Below are positions 18,952-27,718 of a DNA stretch of 55,644 nucleotides, piece by piece. Both the position numbers and the translations under genes were made by a program. Location of the stretch: contig JAFUKH010000075.1 in NCBI GenBank assembly GCA_017467845.1, forward strand, positions 1 through 55,644, in the 5' to 3' direction. Under the pieces are notes generated by a model that was not told the DNA's origin, did not search any database, and was given only the letters and a program-made list of their open reading frames with translations. The stretch is from Lachnospiraceae bacterium (lineage in GTDB: Bacteria > Bacillota > Clostridia > Lachnospirales > Lachnospiraceae). Within the stretch, counting starts at the first letter, position 1. Each line of letters starts with the position of its first letter.

Positions 18952-20244
18952 ATGTTTTCGGTGTATGAGTTTTTATGGCTGTTTTTTATGTATTCCTTAT
19001 TGGGATGGTTATTTGAAACCGTCTTCGCCGCCATAAAGCAGAGGAGATTTGTAAATAAAGGTCTGGTGAATCTGCCATTCTGCGTACTTTATGGTATGGT
19101 TGCAGTGTTTGTCACAATCTTTGGCAAGGATCTGCAAGGTATCTGGCTATATGTGGGCGGCGTGATTATGATTACGGTATTCAAGTGGTCCGCAGGCCGC
19201 ATCATAGAGCGGATTTTCCACGAAAAGTGGTGGGATTGTTCCGGCAGACCACTGAATATTGAGGGATATGTGTCCATTCTTGATTCAGCGTTGTGGGGTT
19301 TTGTTGTAGTAGGAATGATGAAGTGGGGAAATTCCCTGCTTAGCAAAGCTTTTCGCTTGATGCCGGATTTGTTGGCGGTAATTCTGATTTGGGTATTGGT
19401 ACTTGCTCTTTTGGTTGATATCATTGCAACCTTGGCAGTTTCTTACGGAAATGGGAAAGATGCTGCCCGCTGGGCCGAGGTGGATCAATCTTTTTCGGAG
19501 ATTACGGATTCCTTTGGCCGTAGGATTTATGGTCGTATCGAAAAGAGAATTCAGAGAGCATATCCTCAGATTCAGAAGATAAAGCAGGCAAGGGAGGCGG
19601 AGAAGGTCTTTGCCTGTGGTTGTGGTTTTCATAAGCTGGTATGGCTTTTTATGATTGGGTGCTTTCTCGGAGATATTACGGAGACAATTTATTGTCGGCT
19701 TACAGCCGGTATCTGGATGAGCCGCAGCAGTGTGGTTTGGGGGCCGTTTAGTATTGTCTGGGGTCTGGCGATTGCCATATTTACTGCACTTTTATATCGC
19801 TATAAGGATAAGCCTGACCGCACCATTTTCTTCGCGGGAACGGTACTGGGCGGCGCATATGAATATGTGTGTAGCGTGTTTACGGAGATTGTGTTTGGTA
19901 AGGTGTTCTGGGATTACAGCCATATCCGTTTTAATCTGGGTGGACGTATCAATTTGCTGTATTGCTTCTTTTGGGGAATTGCGGCGGTAGTGTGGATAAA
20001 GTTTCTCTATCCCGGAATCTCTGCATGGATTGAGAAAGTGCCTATAAAGCCGGGTAGAGTGATTACCTGGGTGATGGTGGTATTTATGTGTTGCAATATA
20101 GTGGTATCGTGTATGGCACTGGTGAGAAGCACCCAGAGAGCGGAAGGAATCCCTGCTACTGCAGGTTGGCAGCAGGTGATGGATGAACGTTTTGATGACG
20201 AGAGGATGGAGAGAATTTATCCCAATGCAAAAGATAGATTTTAG
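18952..20244 (+). CDS. CmpB-like membrane protein with duplicated domain
   Basis: 430 residues, about ten membrane helices. It belongs to the 'putative ABC transporter permease' family (CmpB, PF06541 as I recognise it) but carries two copies. The first copy reads YSLLGWLFETVFAAIKQRRF, VNKGLVNLPFCVLYG and PLNIEGYVSILDSALWG. The second reads CFLGDITETIYCRL, RSSVVWGPFSIVWG and WDYSHIRFNLGGRI with LLYCFFWG. A cytoplasmic charged loop (residues about 175-215) joins them. Function is unproven; no ATPase gene is nearby, so transporter is only the family label. The start is behind AGAGGAGG and shares the promoter of the preceding fusion gene. Confidence 0.75.
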   Translation: MFSVYEFLWLFFMYSLLGWLFETVFAAIKQRRFVNKGLVNLPFCVLYGMVAVFVTIFGKDLQGIWLYVGGVIMITVFKWSAGRIIERIFHEKWWDCSGRPLNIEGYVSILDSALWGFVVVGMMKWGNSLLSKAFRLMPDLLAVILIWVLVLALLVDIIATLAVSYGNGKDAARWAEVDQSFSEITDSFGRRIYGRIEKRIQRAYPQIQKIKQAREAEKVFACGCGFHKLVWLFMIGCFLGDITETIYCRLTAGIWMSRSSVVWGPFSIVWGLAIAIFTALLYRYKDKPDRTIFFAGTVLGGAYEYVCSVFTEIVFGKVFWDYSHIRFNLGGRINLLYCFFWGIAAVVWIKFLYPGISAWIEKVPIKPGRVITWVMVVFMCCNIVVSCMALVRSTQRAEGIPATAGWQQVMDERFDDERMERIYPNAKDRF

Positions 20245-20330
20245 GGTAACAGTGGAAAAGTATACCACTTGCTAAGTGTCAGATTACTCAGTATTATTAA
20301 GAAAAGAGAAAACGGAAAGAGAGTGATATT

Positions 20331-20939
20331 ATGAAGAAACTTTTGCTTGTATTACTGGGATGTTTATTGCTCTGCGGTTGTGGTAATCAGAATGTACCGG
20401 AGGCTACCGTGAGAGAGGATTTAGTAGCGCAGCCAGTGGACGAGGAGGTAGCTACGGAAGCTCCTGCAGAGACCCATGCGCCGGAAGAAGAGAAGTACTA
20501 TTTAACCTTCACTGCAAAGGATGTGAATGGTACAGAGGTAACCAGCGATGTTCTTGCCGATTCTAAGCTGACCATGCTGAATATCTGGGCGACTTATTGC
20601 AATCCATGTTTGGAGGAAATGCCCTACTTGGGAGAGATTGCATTGGAGTATGATTCATCTGAGTTTCAGATTATTGGGATTGTCAGTGATGTTTCAGAGC
20701 AGTCCGAGCAGGAAGATATAGATTATGCCAAAGAACTGATAGCGCAGACACAGGCGAATTACCCGCATCTTCTTCTGGGGCAGGATTTATATAATACTCT
20801 GGTGGGCGGAGTAACTGCGGTACCCACCACCTTCTTTGTAAAGCAGGACGGAGAGGTGTTGGGATATGTGACGGGTGCAGCGGATAAGGCAACATGGAAG
20901 GAGTTAATCGATGAGCTTCTTGCGGAAGTGGAAGGATAA
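20331..20939 (+). CDS. TlpA/ResA-like thioredoxin-fold lipoprotein
   Basis: 202 residues. A lipoprotein signal peptide with lipobox LCGC (residues about 14-20) anchors it outside the membrane. A Glu/Ala-rich linker follows, then a thioredoxin fold: LNIWATYCNPCLEEMPYLG holds the redox CNPC (about residue 90), and GVTAVPTTFFV holds the cis-proline loop. Likely a thiol-disulfide or peroxide-type reductase at the outer membrane face. The next gene, a small CXXC membrane peptide, overlaps its 3' end by 29 bases, and an Fe-S membrane protein follows. The trio probably carries electrons across the membrane to this protein. Confidence 0.88.
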   Translation: MKKLLLVLLGCLLLCGCGNQNVPEATVREDLVAQPVDEEVATEAPAETHAPEEEKYYLTFTAKDVNGTEVTSDVLADSKLTMLNIWATYCNPCLEEMPYLGEIALEYDSSEFQIIGIVSDVSEQSEQEDIDYAKELIAQTQANYPHLLLGQDLYNTLVGGVTAVPTTFFVKQDGEVLGYVTGAADKATWKELIDELLAEVEG

Positions 20940-21063
20940 GTTGTGGATTGTGGGAGTAGTATCAGGTGTACTATTTCTTGGAATCGGAGCCCTTAATGGA
21001 CAGCTGGAGGATATGTACCGTAAGGCTGTTATGATATGTTTGGAATGTATCGGAATCGGATAA
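20911..21063 (+). CDS. CD1871A-type CXXC membrane peptide
   Basis: 50-residue ORF overlapping the end of the thioredoxin gene, ATG seven bases behind AAGGAG. It has a basic N-terminus (MSFLRKWKDK), one membrane helix (WIVGVVSGVLFLGIGAL) and a conserved C-terminus (NGQLEDMYRKAVMICLECIG). I recognise this as the family known as CD1871A CXXC motif-containing proteins, which sit beside thioredoxin-like and 4Fe-4S proteins. The CLEC pair on the outer side could pass disulfides between the membrane Fe-S protein and the lipoprotein. Function of the family is not established as far as I know. Confidence 0.8.
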   Translation: MSFLRKWKDKLWIVGVVSGVLFLGIGALNGQLEDMYRKAVMICLECIGIG

Positions 21064-21077
21064 CGGAGGTGTAAGTG

Positions 21078-21965
21078 ATGAACAGAATTTTAGGCTTGAC
21101 CTTCGGCAAAATCCGTTTGCCCTTCCAGATTATATATACGATTATCACCAACGGATATGTATTCGGTTTTATGAATGGAAAGATATATAAGGGGCCGCTG
21201 AAATATGCCTGTGTACCGGGATTGAACTGTTATTCCTGTCCGGGGGCGGTGGGCTCCTGTCCGCTGGGAGCATTGCAGGCGGCGTTAAATCAAAGGAATA
21301 TCACAGTGCCCTTTGCAGTGCTGGGATTTTTCTTTATTTTTGGAAGTGTGTTTGGAAAATTCGTATGCGGCTGGCTGTGCCCCTTTGGATTAGTGCAGGA
21401 TTTGCTACATAAGATACCGCTGTTTCGGAAGAAGAAGCACCTGCCCTTTCATAATCGGTTAAAGCATTTTAAATATGTGGTGTTGGTGGGATTGGTTATC
21501 GTTGGTTCTGCGTTCTTGTTTACCGGATTTGCCAAGGTTCCGGCCTTCTGCAAATATTTGTGCCCTTCGGGAACTCTGTTCGGGGCGATTCCTTTAATTG
21601 GTATGAACGGAGATTTGCAGACTCAGGTGGGAGGACTTTTCTACTGGAAATTTGGTATATTAATTTTTGTTCTGCTGATATCGATTAAGATAAATCGCCC
21701 ATTTTGTCAGTATCTGTGTCCGCTTGGAGCAATTTATGGCCTATTCAACCGCTTCAGTCTGGTACAGGTGAAATGGGAGCAGGATAAATGTACCTTCTGC
21801 ATGGCATGTAAAAGGGCCTGTCCGGTGGACTTGTCACCGGAAGAGATATCAGTGTCGGCAGAGTGCATCCGTTGTGGAAAGTGTGTGGACGCGTGCCCGC
21901 ATGAATGTATTCATTTTGGAAGGAAGGGAGCAGGGAATGAAGATACCAAAGATGATATTGTTTGA
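21078..21965 (+). CDS. NapH/CcdA-context 4Fe-4S membrane protein
   Basis: Membrane protein of about 295 residues with several helices and many cysteines: GLNCYSCPGAVGSCPLGALQ near residue 50, CGWLCPFGLVQD near 100, FCKYLCPSG near 155, FCQYLCPLGAIYG near 210. Two ferredoxin-type clusters end it (CTFCMACKRACPVD and CIRCGKCVDACPHECI). This is the NapH/PceC-like family of membrane electron carriers. ATG 21078, eight bases behind GGAGG; a GTG one codon earlier is possible. It overlaps the following HAD gene and is 14 bases behind the CXXC peptide, so all are one operon. It probably feeds electrons to the outer thioredoxin-like lipoprotein. Confidence 0.85.
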   Translation: MNRILGLTFGKIRLPFQIIYTIITNGYVFGFMNGKIYKGPLKYACVPGLNCYSCPGAVGSCPLGALQAALNQRNITVPFAVLGFFFIFGSVFGKFVCGWLCPFGLVQDLLHKIPLFRKKKHLPFHNRLKHFKYVVLVGLVIVGSAFLFTGFAKVPAFCKYLCPSGTLFGAIPLIGMNGDLQTQVGGLFYWKFGILIFVLLISIKINRPFCQYLCPLGAIYGLFNRFSLVQVKWEQDKCTFCMACKRACPVDLSPEEISVSAECIRCGKCVDACPHECIHFGRKGAGNEDTKDDIV

Positions 21966-22659
21966 TTATGGACAGACTTTGCTCGATGAAGAGCGTTTTG
22001 ATGGTGTAAAAGGTACGGAGGCTGTACTAAAATACGCAACTAAGAATAAGTATAATCTGACAGCACAGCAGGTTCAGGAGGCAGCCAATGAGATTAATAA
22101 TGAACTGGGAAGGTACAATCCGAAGACTCGTCACTTGTATCAGGTAGAGGTACCCAACTCTATGTTCTGCCCTTATCTATATGAATCTCAGGGAATTGAG
22201 TTGTCGTTAAAGCAAACGGAAATCGACAGGGTGTTTTGGGATGCTTCATCACCGGGAAAGCCTACGGAGGGAATTGAGGAGTTTCTGGAGTTTTTAAAGG
22301 AAAAGGGGATACGAACCGGCGTTATCAGTAACATAACTTATGCCGGAGAAGTAGTAGCAGAGCGGATTAATAGAGAACTTCCGAAGAATAATTTCGAGTT
22401 CATTATTGCTACCAGCGAGTATCTGTTTCGTAAGCCTAATAAGCGGATTTTTGAGCTTGCTTTAGAAAAGGCAGATTTGTCAGCAGATGAGGTGTGGTAT
22501 ATCGGCGATAATTACAATTGTGATGTGATTGGGGCCAGAAATGCAGGAATCTTCCCTGTGTGGTATGTGGGGGCCTTAGAGACTCCCTATGAAGAACAGG
22601 ATGATGTGCTGATTGTTAAGAAGTGGAAGAAGTTAGAAGGCTTGATGTGGGATCTGTAG
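21937..22659 (+). CDS. HAD-superfamily hydrolase
   Basis: 240 residues. Motif I is LFDYGQTLLD, with the nucleophile Asp and Gly at the +2 place, as in several HAD subgroups; motif II is GVISNI; motif III is the lysine in FRKPNKRIFE; motif IV is YIGDNYNCDVIGARNAG. A helical cap lies between residues about 20 and 100. A soluble phosphatase of small metabolites is likely; the substrate is unknown. ATG 21937 lies behind AGGAAGGGAG, 29 bases inside the preceding gene. It is the last gene of this operon. Confidence 0.85.
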   Translation: MKIPKMILFDYGQTLLDEERFDGVKGTEAVLKYATKNKYNLTAQQVQEAANEINNELGRYNPKTRHLYQVEVPNSMFCPYLYESQGIELSLKQTEIDRVFWDASSPGKPTEGIEEFLEFLKEKGIRTGVISNITYAGEVVAERINRELPKNNFEFIIATSEYLFRKPNKRIFELALEKADLSADEVWYIGDNYNCDVIGARNAGIFPVWYVGALETPYEEQDDVLIVKKWKKLEGLMWDL

Positions 22660-22895
22660 TATCTACGACGGGGAAAAACTGTCATAGATACCAATTCTAG
22701 ATTTAAATCTCAAAAAGTAAGGGGAAAAAGTATCTCAGCAAAGTAAATATGATGGGGATACCGAATTTTCTGGTTTTGGGTATCTGGATGAGAATTTACT
22801 TCTGTGAGGTACTTTCAAAGTCATTTTTAAGTTATAAAAGCCAATTTTGTAAGGTATTGAGTATCTTTCTGATAGAAAAATCTTTAAAGATACTT
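22659..22895. repeat. Array of inverted GTATCT / AGATAC motifs
   Basis: In the gap between convergent genes GTATCT occurs at 22659, 22730, 22780 and 22861, and its complement (AGATAC or GGATAC) at 22686, 22756 and 22888. Three pairs form potential hairpins of almost equal size: 22659-22691 (GTATCTA with TAGATAC), 22730-22761 (GTATCTC with GGGATAC) and 22861-22893 (GTATCTTT with AAAGATAC). The seventh position changes in step on both arms (A-T, C-G, T-A). No open frame covers the region. It could be an RNA with repeated hairpins or a cluster of protein binding sites. Confidence 0.6.
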
Positions 22896-22943
22896 TGGCA
22901 ATAGTTTTTCGCAGAAAGTGTTAATAAAATATTGTAAATATTC

Positions 22944-22980
22944 AAAAAAGATGTTCTTCTGAAAGAAGAACATCTTTTTT
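22944..22980. terminator. Bidirectional rho-independent terminator
   Basis: A perfect 17-base-pair stem (22944-22960 with 22964-22980, core GATGTTCTTCT) closed by a 3-base loop, with A on the left and T on the right flank. It serves both the plus-strand genes to the left and the minus-strand transporter to the right. Confidence 0.92.
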
Positions 22981-22988
22981 ATGTAGAA

Positions 22989-24308
22989 TTATTTATTCTC
23001 TTTGTTAGGCTTTACGAATACCATACTTAATACAAGTGCGATAATGTAAAGTACGATGGTTACGTAAAGTACTGTCTGGTAACCGGTAGGGTTAACCATG
23101 TAGCCATCGATTTCAACGGTTTCGCCGAAGTTGTTTACAATCCAAGTTGCAAGCTGGTTACCGGTAAGACCTGCAAAGCCCCATGCGGATAAGGTAATAC
23201 CGTGAAGAGCACTGATACTACCCATACCATACTGATCGGAAAGTAAGGTTGGTACGTTAGAGAAACCACCGCCGTAGCCTGCGTTTACCATCATGATTAA
23301 TACAATAACAAGAGCGGTTAATACCATGTTGCCTGCACCGTTTGCAATACCGCCGGTTACGATAGTAAGACCGGTAAGAACGATGGAGATGATGAAGATA
23401 ATCTTGTAGATGGTATTTCTATCCTTCATAGTATCAGCCCATGCAGAGAAACCTAAACGTCCACCTGCATTGAAGATTGCAGATACAGTAGAAATGATAC
23501 CTACAGAAGCAGCAAGACCAAGACACTTAACGATTGCCTTCTCCTGAGATAAAAGTGCAAGACCACAGGTAATGTTGATATAGAACATTAACCAGATACC
23601 AATGTAGTTGGTAATAGGCTTAGTCTTAATAACCTGGATGATGCTTGGCTTTTCCTCGTTGCCGGAAGGCTCGTGCCATCCATCAGGCTTCTTTAATAAT
23701 AAATGACCGGTAAACATCATAATGAAGTAAACTACTGCAAGAATCCAGAACATCTTGTAGATACCGGTTTCGCCCATGCTGGAAAGCATACCCTGCATGA
23801 TAGGGCTTGCGATTGCCTTAGCTGCACCGAAACCTGCAACAGCAAGACCGGTTGCAAGACCTTTTCTGTCAGCGAACCAAAGCATTAAGGTCTTTACAGG
23901 AGAAAGATAACCGGTACCAAGACCGATACCCATGATAAAACCATAGCAAATGTAGATACCGATAAGTGCTACAAGGCTACCCTTGTGCTGACCACCATAA
24001 AAAATGAATGCGCCGGTACCTGCCATACCAACTGCAAAGCAGATTGCTGCGATTAAAGATGATTTGTGAATGTCCTTCTCAACTACATTACCTAAGAATG
24101 CTGCTGACATTCCAAGGAAGAAAATTGCAAAACTGAATGCCCACTCAGTTGCGCTCTTGGAGAATCCGATGTAATCAGCGATTTCCTGACTAAAGATTGA
24201 CCAGCAGTATACAGTACCGATACTGCAATGTAACAATAATGCTGGGATTGCTGCTCTGACCCACTTGTTAGTACGCCAGCCGCCTTTTTTCTGTTCGTTA
24301 TTACTCAT
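22989..24308 (-). CDS. OFA-family major facilitator (oxalate/formate antiporter type)
   Basis: 439 residues, twelve membrane helices. The start (WRTNKWVRAAIPALLLHCSI then GTVYCWSIFSQEI) and the loop PVKTLMLWFADRKGLATGLA are typical of the OFA family of MFS carriers, which includes oxalate:formate and pyruvate or lactate carriers. In this organism a monocarboxylate is likely; the substrate cannot be fixed from sequence. Alone on the minus strand with its own promoter and the shared terminator. The ribosome binding site AAAGGAC is moderate. The following 24309-24671 contains only the two divergent promoters. Confidence 0.88.
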   Translation of the reverse strand: MSNNEQKKGGWRTNKWVRAAIPALLLHCSIGTVYCWSIFSQEIADYIGFSKSATEWAFSFAIFFLGMSAAFLGNVVEKDIHKSSLIAAICFAVGMAGTGAFIFYGGQHKGSLVALIGIYICYGFIMGIGLGTGYLSPVKTLMLWFADRKGLATGLAVAGFGAAKAIASPIMQGMLSSMGETGIYKMFWILAVVYFIMMFTGHLLLKKPDGWHEPSGNEEKPSIIQVIKTKPITNYIGIWLMFYINITCGLALLSQEKAIVKCLGLAASVGIISTVSAIFNAGGRLGFSAWADTMKDRNTIYKIIFIISIVLTGLTIVTGGIANGAGNMVLTALVIVLIMMVNAGYGGGFSNVPTLLSDQYGMGSISALHGITLSAWGFAGLTGNQLATWIVNNFGETVEIDGYMVNPTGYQTVLYVTIVLYIIALVLSMVFVKPNKENK

Positions 24309-24377
24309 AACTTTCGTGTCCTTTCTTGAAAACTTTCATTTTTATAAAATTTTTATAAAATGTCTATAACCTTATAT

Positions 24378-24406
24378 ATATTATCATATATCATTTTTGA
24401 ATGCAA
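24378..24406 (-). promoter_or_regulatory. Probable promoter of the OFA carrier gene
   Basis: On the minus strand TTGCAT (24406-24401) and TAATAT (24383-24378) stand 17 bases apart, giving a leader of about 65 bases. The surrounding DNA is very AT-rich, so other -10 choices exist. Confidence 0.45.
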
Positions 24407-24607
24407 TCTACAAATAATCACAAAATATCAGCGATTTTGTGGTTATATATTGCATAATTACTGTTTTACGGATGTAAGTAAGAAGGTATAATTTGCAATT
24501 ATCATACACATATATGGGAGTCCGATAAAAAATGTAGAGATTGGAAGAAATTGGCAAAATAAATTATTAAATTTTTCGAAAGACTCTTTAAGGTTTTCAA
24601 AAAGTGC

Positions 24608-24635
24608 TTGCAATGCTTTAAAGGATGACTATACT
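24608..24635 (+). promoter_or_regulatory. Promoter of the PAP2-like gene
   Basis: TTGCAA (24608-24613) and TATACT (24630-24635), 16-base spacer. The start codon follows 36 bases later. Confidence 0.6.
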
Positions 24636-24671
24636 AAAGTGGTAAGTCTGTTTTAAAAATGAGGATTGATT

Positions 24672-25331
24672 ATGAAAAGAAAATTATTTTATGAAAAATA
24701 TAAGCATGGAATACCGTTATTAATATATGCGGTTGTTTATTTGACTTGGTTTTATCTTATTGAAAACCATCTGGAAGGACCATATACCATTATTCATACA
24801 CCTTTGGATGACTTGATTCCGTTCTGTGAACTGTTTATCGTTCCCTATCTTCTGTGGTTTGGTTATATGGCTGTAGTTGTAGGATATCTGTTTCTGAAGG
24901 ATAAGGAAGAATATTTTAAATGCTGTTCTTTCTTATTTATTGGGATGACAGTGTTTTTGGTGATTTCTACCATGTCGCCAAATGGGCAGCTGCTCCGCCC
25001 CATGATTATGGTGAGGGACAACATTTTCACGGATTTGGTGAGAAACCTGTATCATACAGACACGCCTACCAACTTGTGGCCCAGTATCCACGTGTTTAAC
25101 TCTATCGGTTGCCATATTGCAGTAACAAAGTCAGAGAAGCTTCGGAATAATGGGTTAATTCGCAGAGGCTCTTTCGTACTTTGTGTACTAATTATCTTAT
25201 CCACTATGTTTATTAAACAGCATTCTGTATTTGATGTAGTGACTGCATTTCTTATGGCGGGAATTTTGTATCACGTAGTATATCTGCAGGAGAGAGTTAT
25301 TGTAAAAGCGGTTCTTCGTCCCAAATTTTAA
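24672..25331 (+). CDS. PAP2-like membrane phosphatase/transferase
   Basis: 219 residues, six membrane helices. The PAP2 active-site motifs appear as TPTNLWPSIHVFNSIG (the PSxH motif) and STMFIKQHSVFDVVTAF (SxxxxxHxxxD). The first motif (KxxxxxxRP) is replaced by NGQLLRPMIM, as in the inositolphosphorylceramide-synthase-like branch. It probably handles a lipid phosphate in the cytoplasmic membrane. I took ATG 24672, seven bases behind GAGG, over the TTG two codons earlier. Single gene; the DUF1538 gene follows after 90 bases. Confidence 0.8.
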   Translation: MKRKLFYEKYKHGIPLLIYAVVYLTWFYLIENHLEGPYTIIHTPLDDLIPFCELFIVPYLLWFGYMAVVVGYLFLKDKEEYFKCCSFLFIGMTVFLVISTMSPNGQLLRPMIMVRDNIFTDLVRNLYHTDTPTNLWPSIHVFNSIGCHIAVTKSEKLRNNGLIRRGSFVLCVLIILSTMFIKQHSVFDVVTAFLMAGILYHVVYLQERVIVKAVLRPKF

Positions 25332-25421
25332 CCAAAATTTTACTCTAAATTTATTTTCATTATGACGAATCGTATGTTATTATAAAATAGAAGAAATTTT
25401 GGATAGAAAGGCGACAGGACA

Positions 25422-26963
25422 TTGCAGTTAATACCAGCGAAGATTAAAGAAAAATTTATAGAGAAATTTGCAGAAACTTTAAAGGCGGTCTTTCCGATTC
25501 TGGGGATCGTCTTATTGTTGTGTTTTACTATAGCCCCCATACCGCCAAGTATTTTGATGACCTTTCTGGTAGGTGCGGTACTTTTGATTGTGGGAATGTT
25601 GTTTTTTAACGTGGGTGTGGAGATTTCCATGACTCCCATGGGTGAACGTGTGGGTACCATCACTACCAAGTCGAAAAACATTTTGGTTATGGTCTTGATA
25701 AGCTTTATCATGGGATTTGTCATTACGGTGTCCGAACCGGACTTGCAGGTGCTTGCACAGCAGGTTCCTTCCGTACCCAACCTTGTGCTTATATTGGCAG
25801 TGGCTTTGGGTGTAGGTGTATTTCTTGTGATTGCCCTGCTTCGTATGTTAATCGGAATTTCTTTGGCAAAACTTCTGGTAGTCTTTTATGCTATTATTTT
25901 TATATTGACCATATTTGTACCGCAGGACTTCCTTGCAATCGCCTTTGATTCCGGCGGTGTTACCACAGGCCCTATGACAGTACCTTTCATTATGGCGTTT
26001 GGTATCGGTATTGCTGCAATCCGAAGTGATAAGCATGCGGCAGACGACTCCTTTGGTCTGGTAGCACTTTGTTCTATCGGTCCTATTCTGGCAGTTCTGA
26101 TTCTGGGAATGATTTTCAAGCCCGGACAGGCAGAGGCTGTATCGGAGGCGATTCCGGATATTGCAGATACGGTGGAGTTATGGGGACTTTTCTCTGAGGG
26201 CTTCCCTACTTATATCGAAGAGATGGCAGTTGCGCTTCTTCCCATTGTATTTTTCTTTGGCCTGTTTCAATTGATTTCACGAGATATCAATAAGAAAGCG
26301 TTAATTCGTATTGGAGTAGGTTTGATTTATACTTATGTAGGTCTGGTGCTTTTCCTGACCGGTGTAAATGTTGGTTTTATGCCTGCAGGTAATTATCTGG
26401 GACAGACGATTGCAGGACTTCCTTATTCATGGATAATCGTACCAATCGGCATGATTATCGGTTATTTCATTGTACAGGCGGAGCCGGCGGTATTTGTACT
26501 TACCAAGCAGGTTGAAGATTTGACGGCAGGTGCTATCAGTGCAGGAGCTATGGGAACGGCTCTTTCCCTTGGTGTAGCTGCGTCTGTAGGTCTTGCTATG
26601 ATTCGTGTTTTAACCGGAATCTCTATTATGTGGTTCCTTGTACCGGGGTATTTGATTGCTTTGGTACTTACCTTCTTTGTACCAAAGATTTTTACTGCGA
26701 TTGCATTTGACTCCGGTGGAGTGGCATCCGGTCCGATGACAGCTACGTTCCTTCTTCCTTTTGCTATGGGAGCATGTCAGGCAGTGGGCGGTAACATTAT
26801 TACGGATGCATTCGGCATTGTTGCCATGGTAGCCATGACTCCTCTGATTACCATTCAGATTATGGGTGTAGTATTCAGAGTGAAGGAAAGAGAACTTCAG
26901 AAAAATGCAGTTCCTGTGCCTGTGCAGCATACCTTTGGTGACATGGAAATTATCGAACTCTAA
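25422..26963 (+). CDS. DUF1538 membrane protein, tandem copy
   Basis: 513 residues with about twelve membrane helices in two homologous halves. The signature is found twice: AFDSGGVTTGPMTVPFIMAF (about residue 180) and AFDSGGVASGPMTATFLLPF (about 430), each following a helix ending in FVP. This is the DUF1538 family, a predicted transporter of unknown substrate. The gene behind it, after 17 bases, encodes two PII-type domains, and such PII proteins regulate membrane carriers directly (GlnK with AmtB). The start is TTG at 25422; no ATG or strong ribosome binding site fits better, so it is uncertain by a few codons. Confidence 0.85.
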   Translation: MQLIPAKIKEKFIEKFAETLKAVFPILGIVLLLCFTIAPIPPSILMTFLVGAVLLIVGMLFFNVGVEISMTPMGERVGTITTKSKNILVMVLISFIMGFVITVSEPDLQVLAQQVPSVPNLVLILAVALGVGVFLVIALLRMLIGISLAKLLVVFYAIIFILTIFVPQDFLAIAFDSGGVTTGPMTVPFIMAFGIGIAAIRSDKHAADDSFGLVALCSIGPILAVLILGMIFKPGQAEAVSEAIPDIADTVELWGLFSEGFPTYIEEMAVALLPIVFFFGLFQLISRDINKKALIRIGVGLIYTYVGLVLFLTGVNVGFMPAGNYLGQTIAGLPYSWIIVPIGMIIGYFIVQAEPAVFVLTKQVEDLTAGAISAGAMGTALSLGVAASVGLAMIRVLTGISIMWFLVPGYLIALVLTFFVPKIFTAIAFDSGGVASGPMTATFLLPFAMGACQAVGGNIITDAFGIVAMVAMTPLITIQIMGVVFRVKERELQKNAVPVPVQHTFGDMEIIEL

Positions 26964-26980
26964 TTTGAGCGAGGTGTTAT

Positions 26981-27658
26981 ATGGGACATTTATATATGAT
27001 GACAACGATTGTGGATCGAAAGATTGCAAAGCGTTATGTAGAGTTGTATGAGGAAAATGACAATCATGTTATGTTTATAACCTATGGAGTTGGTACAGCG
27101 ACCAGTGATGTTCTGGATTATCTGGGACTGGATCACACGGAGAAGGTCATTATTTTTTCCGTGCAGGAAGAAAGCTCCTGGACCAATTTGAAGAAGCAGC
27201 TGGAAAAGAAGCTGAAGATTGATGCACCGGGTAATGGTATTGCGTTTACCATTCCTCTAAGCAGTATCGGAGGGAATAAGGCACTTCAGTTTTTGACAGA
27301 GAATCGTCCATTTCAGAAAGAGGAGGAATCAACTTTGAAGGATACATCACATGAGCTTATTATTGTTATTGCAGAGCAGGGAAATATTGATTTAGTTATG
27401 GACTCTGCCAGAGCGGCCGGAGCCTATGGTGGAACGGTTATTCATGCCAAGGGAACCGGAACCCAGGAGGCAAGCAAATTCATGGGCGTGTCTATTGCGG
27501 CGGAGAAGGAAATGATATTCATCGTTACCCAGAAAGCCCAGAAGAACAGTATTATGAAAGCCATTATGGAGAATGCAGGTCTGGATTCTAAGGCAAAATC
27601 CGTGGTATTTTCTCTTCCTGTAACAGATACGGCGGGACTTCGCTTGATTGAAGATTAA
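26981..27658 (+). CDS. Tandem PII-like signalling protein
   Basis: 225 residues made of two PII/ferredoxin-like halves (about 1-110 and 118-225). Each half has the PII strand-turn pattern: FITYGVGTATSDVLDYLGL in the first, SARAAGAYGGTVIHAKGTGT in the second. The second keeps the glycine-rich ligand loop typical of P-II family nitrogen regulators. The tyrosine of the classic uridylylation loop is not recognisable. It is co-transcribed with the DUF1538 carrier and probably gates it in response to nucleotide or metabolite. The start lies behind GCGAGG. Confidence 0.82.
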   Translation: MGHLYMMTTIVDRKIAKRYVELYEENDNHVMFITYGVGTATSDVLDYLGLDHTEKVIIFSVQEESSWTNLKKQLEKKLKIDAPGNGIAFTIPLSSIGGNKALQFLTENRPFQKEEESTLKDTSHELIIVIAEQGNIDLVMDSARAAGAYGGTVIHAKGTGTQEASKFMGVSIAAEKEMIFIVTQKAQKNSIMKAIMENAGLDSKAKSVVFSLPVTDTAGLRLIED

Positions 27659-27718
27659 GGAATATTTCGTGAAAAAACGCATACTCTATCAGTAATAGGA
27701 TGTACTGGGGGTATGAGG

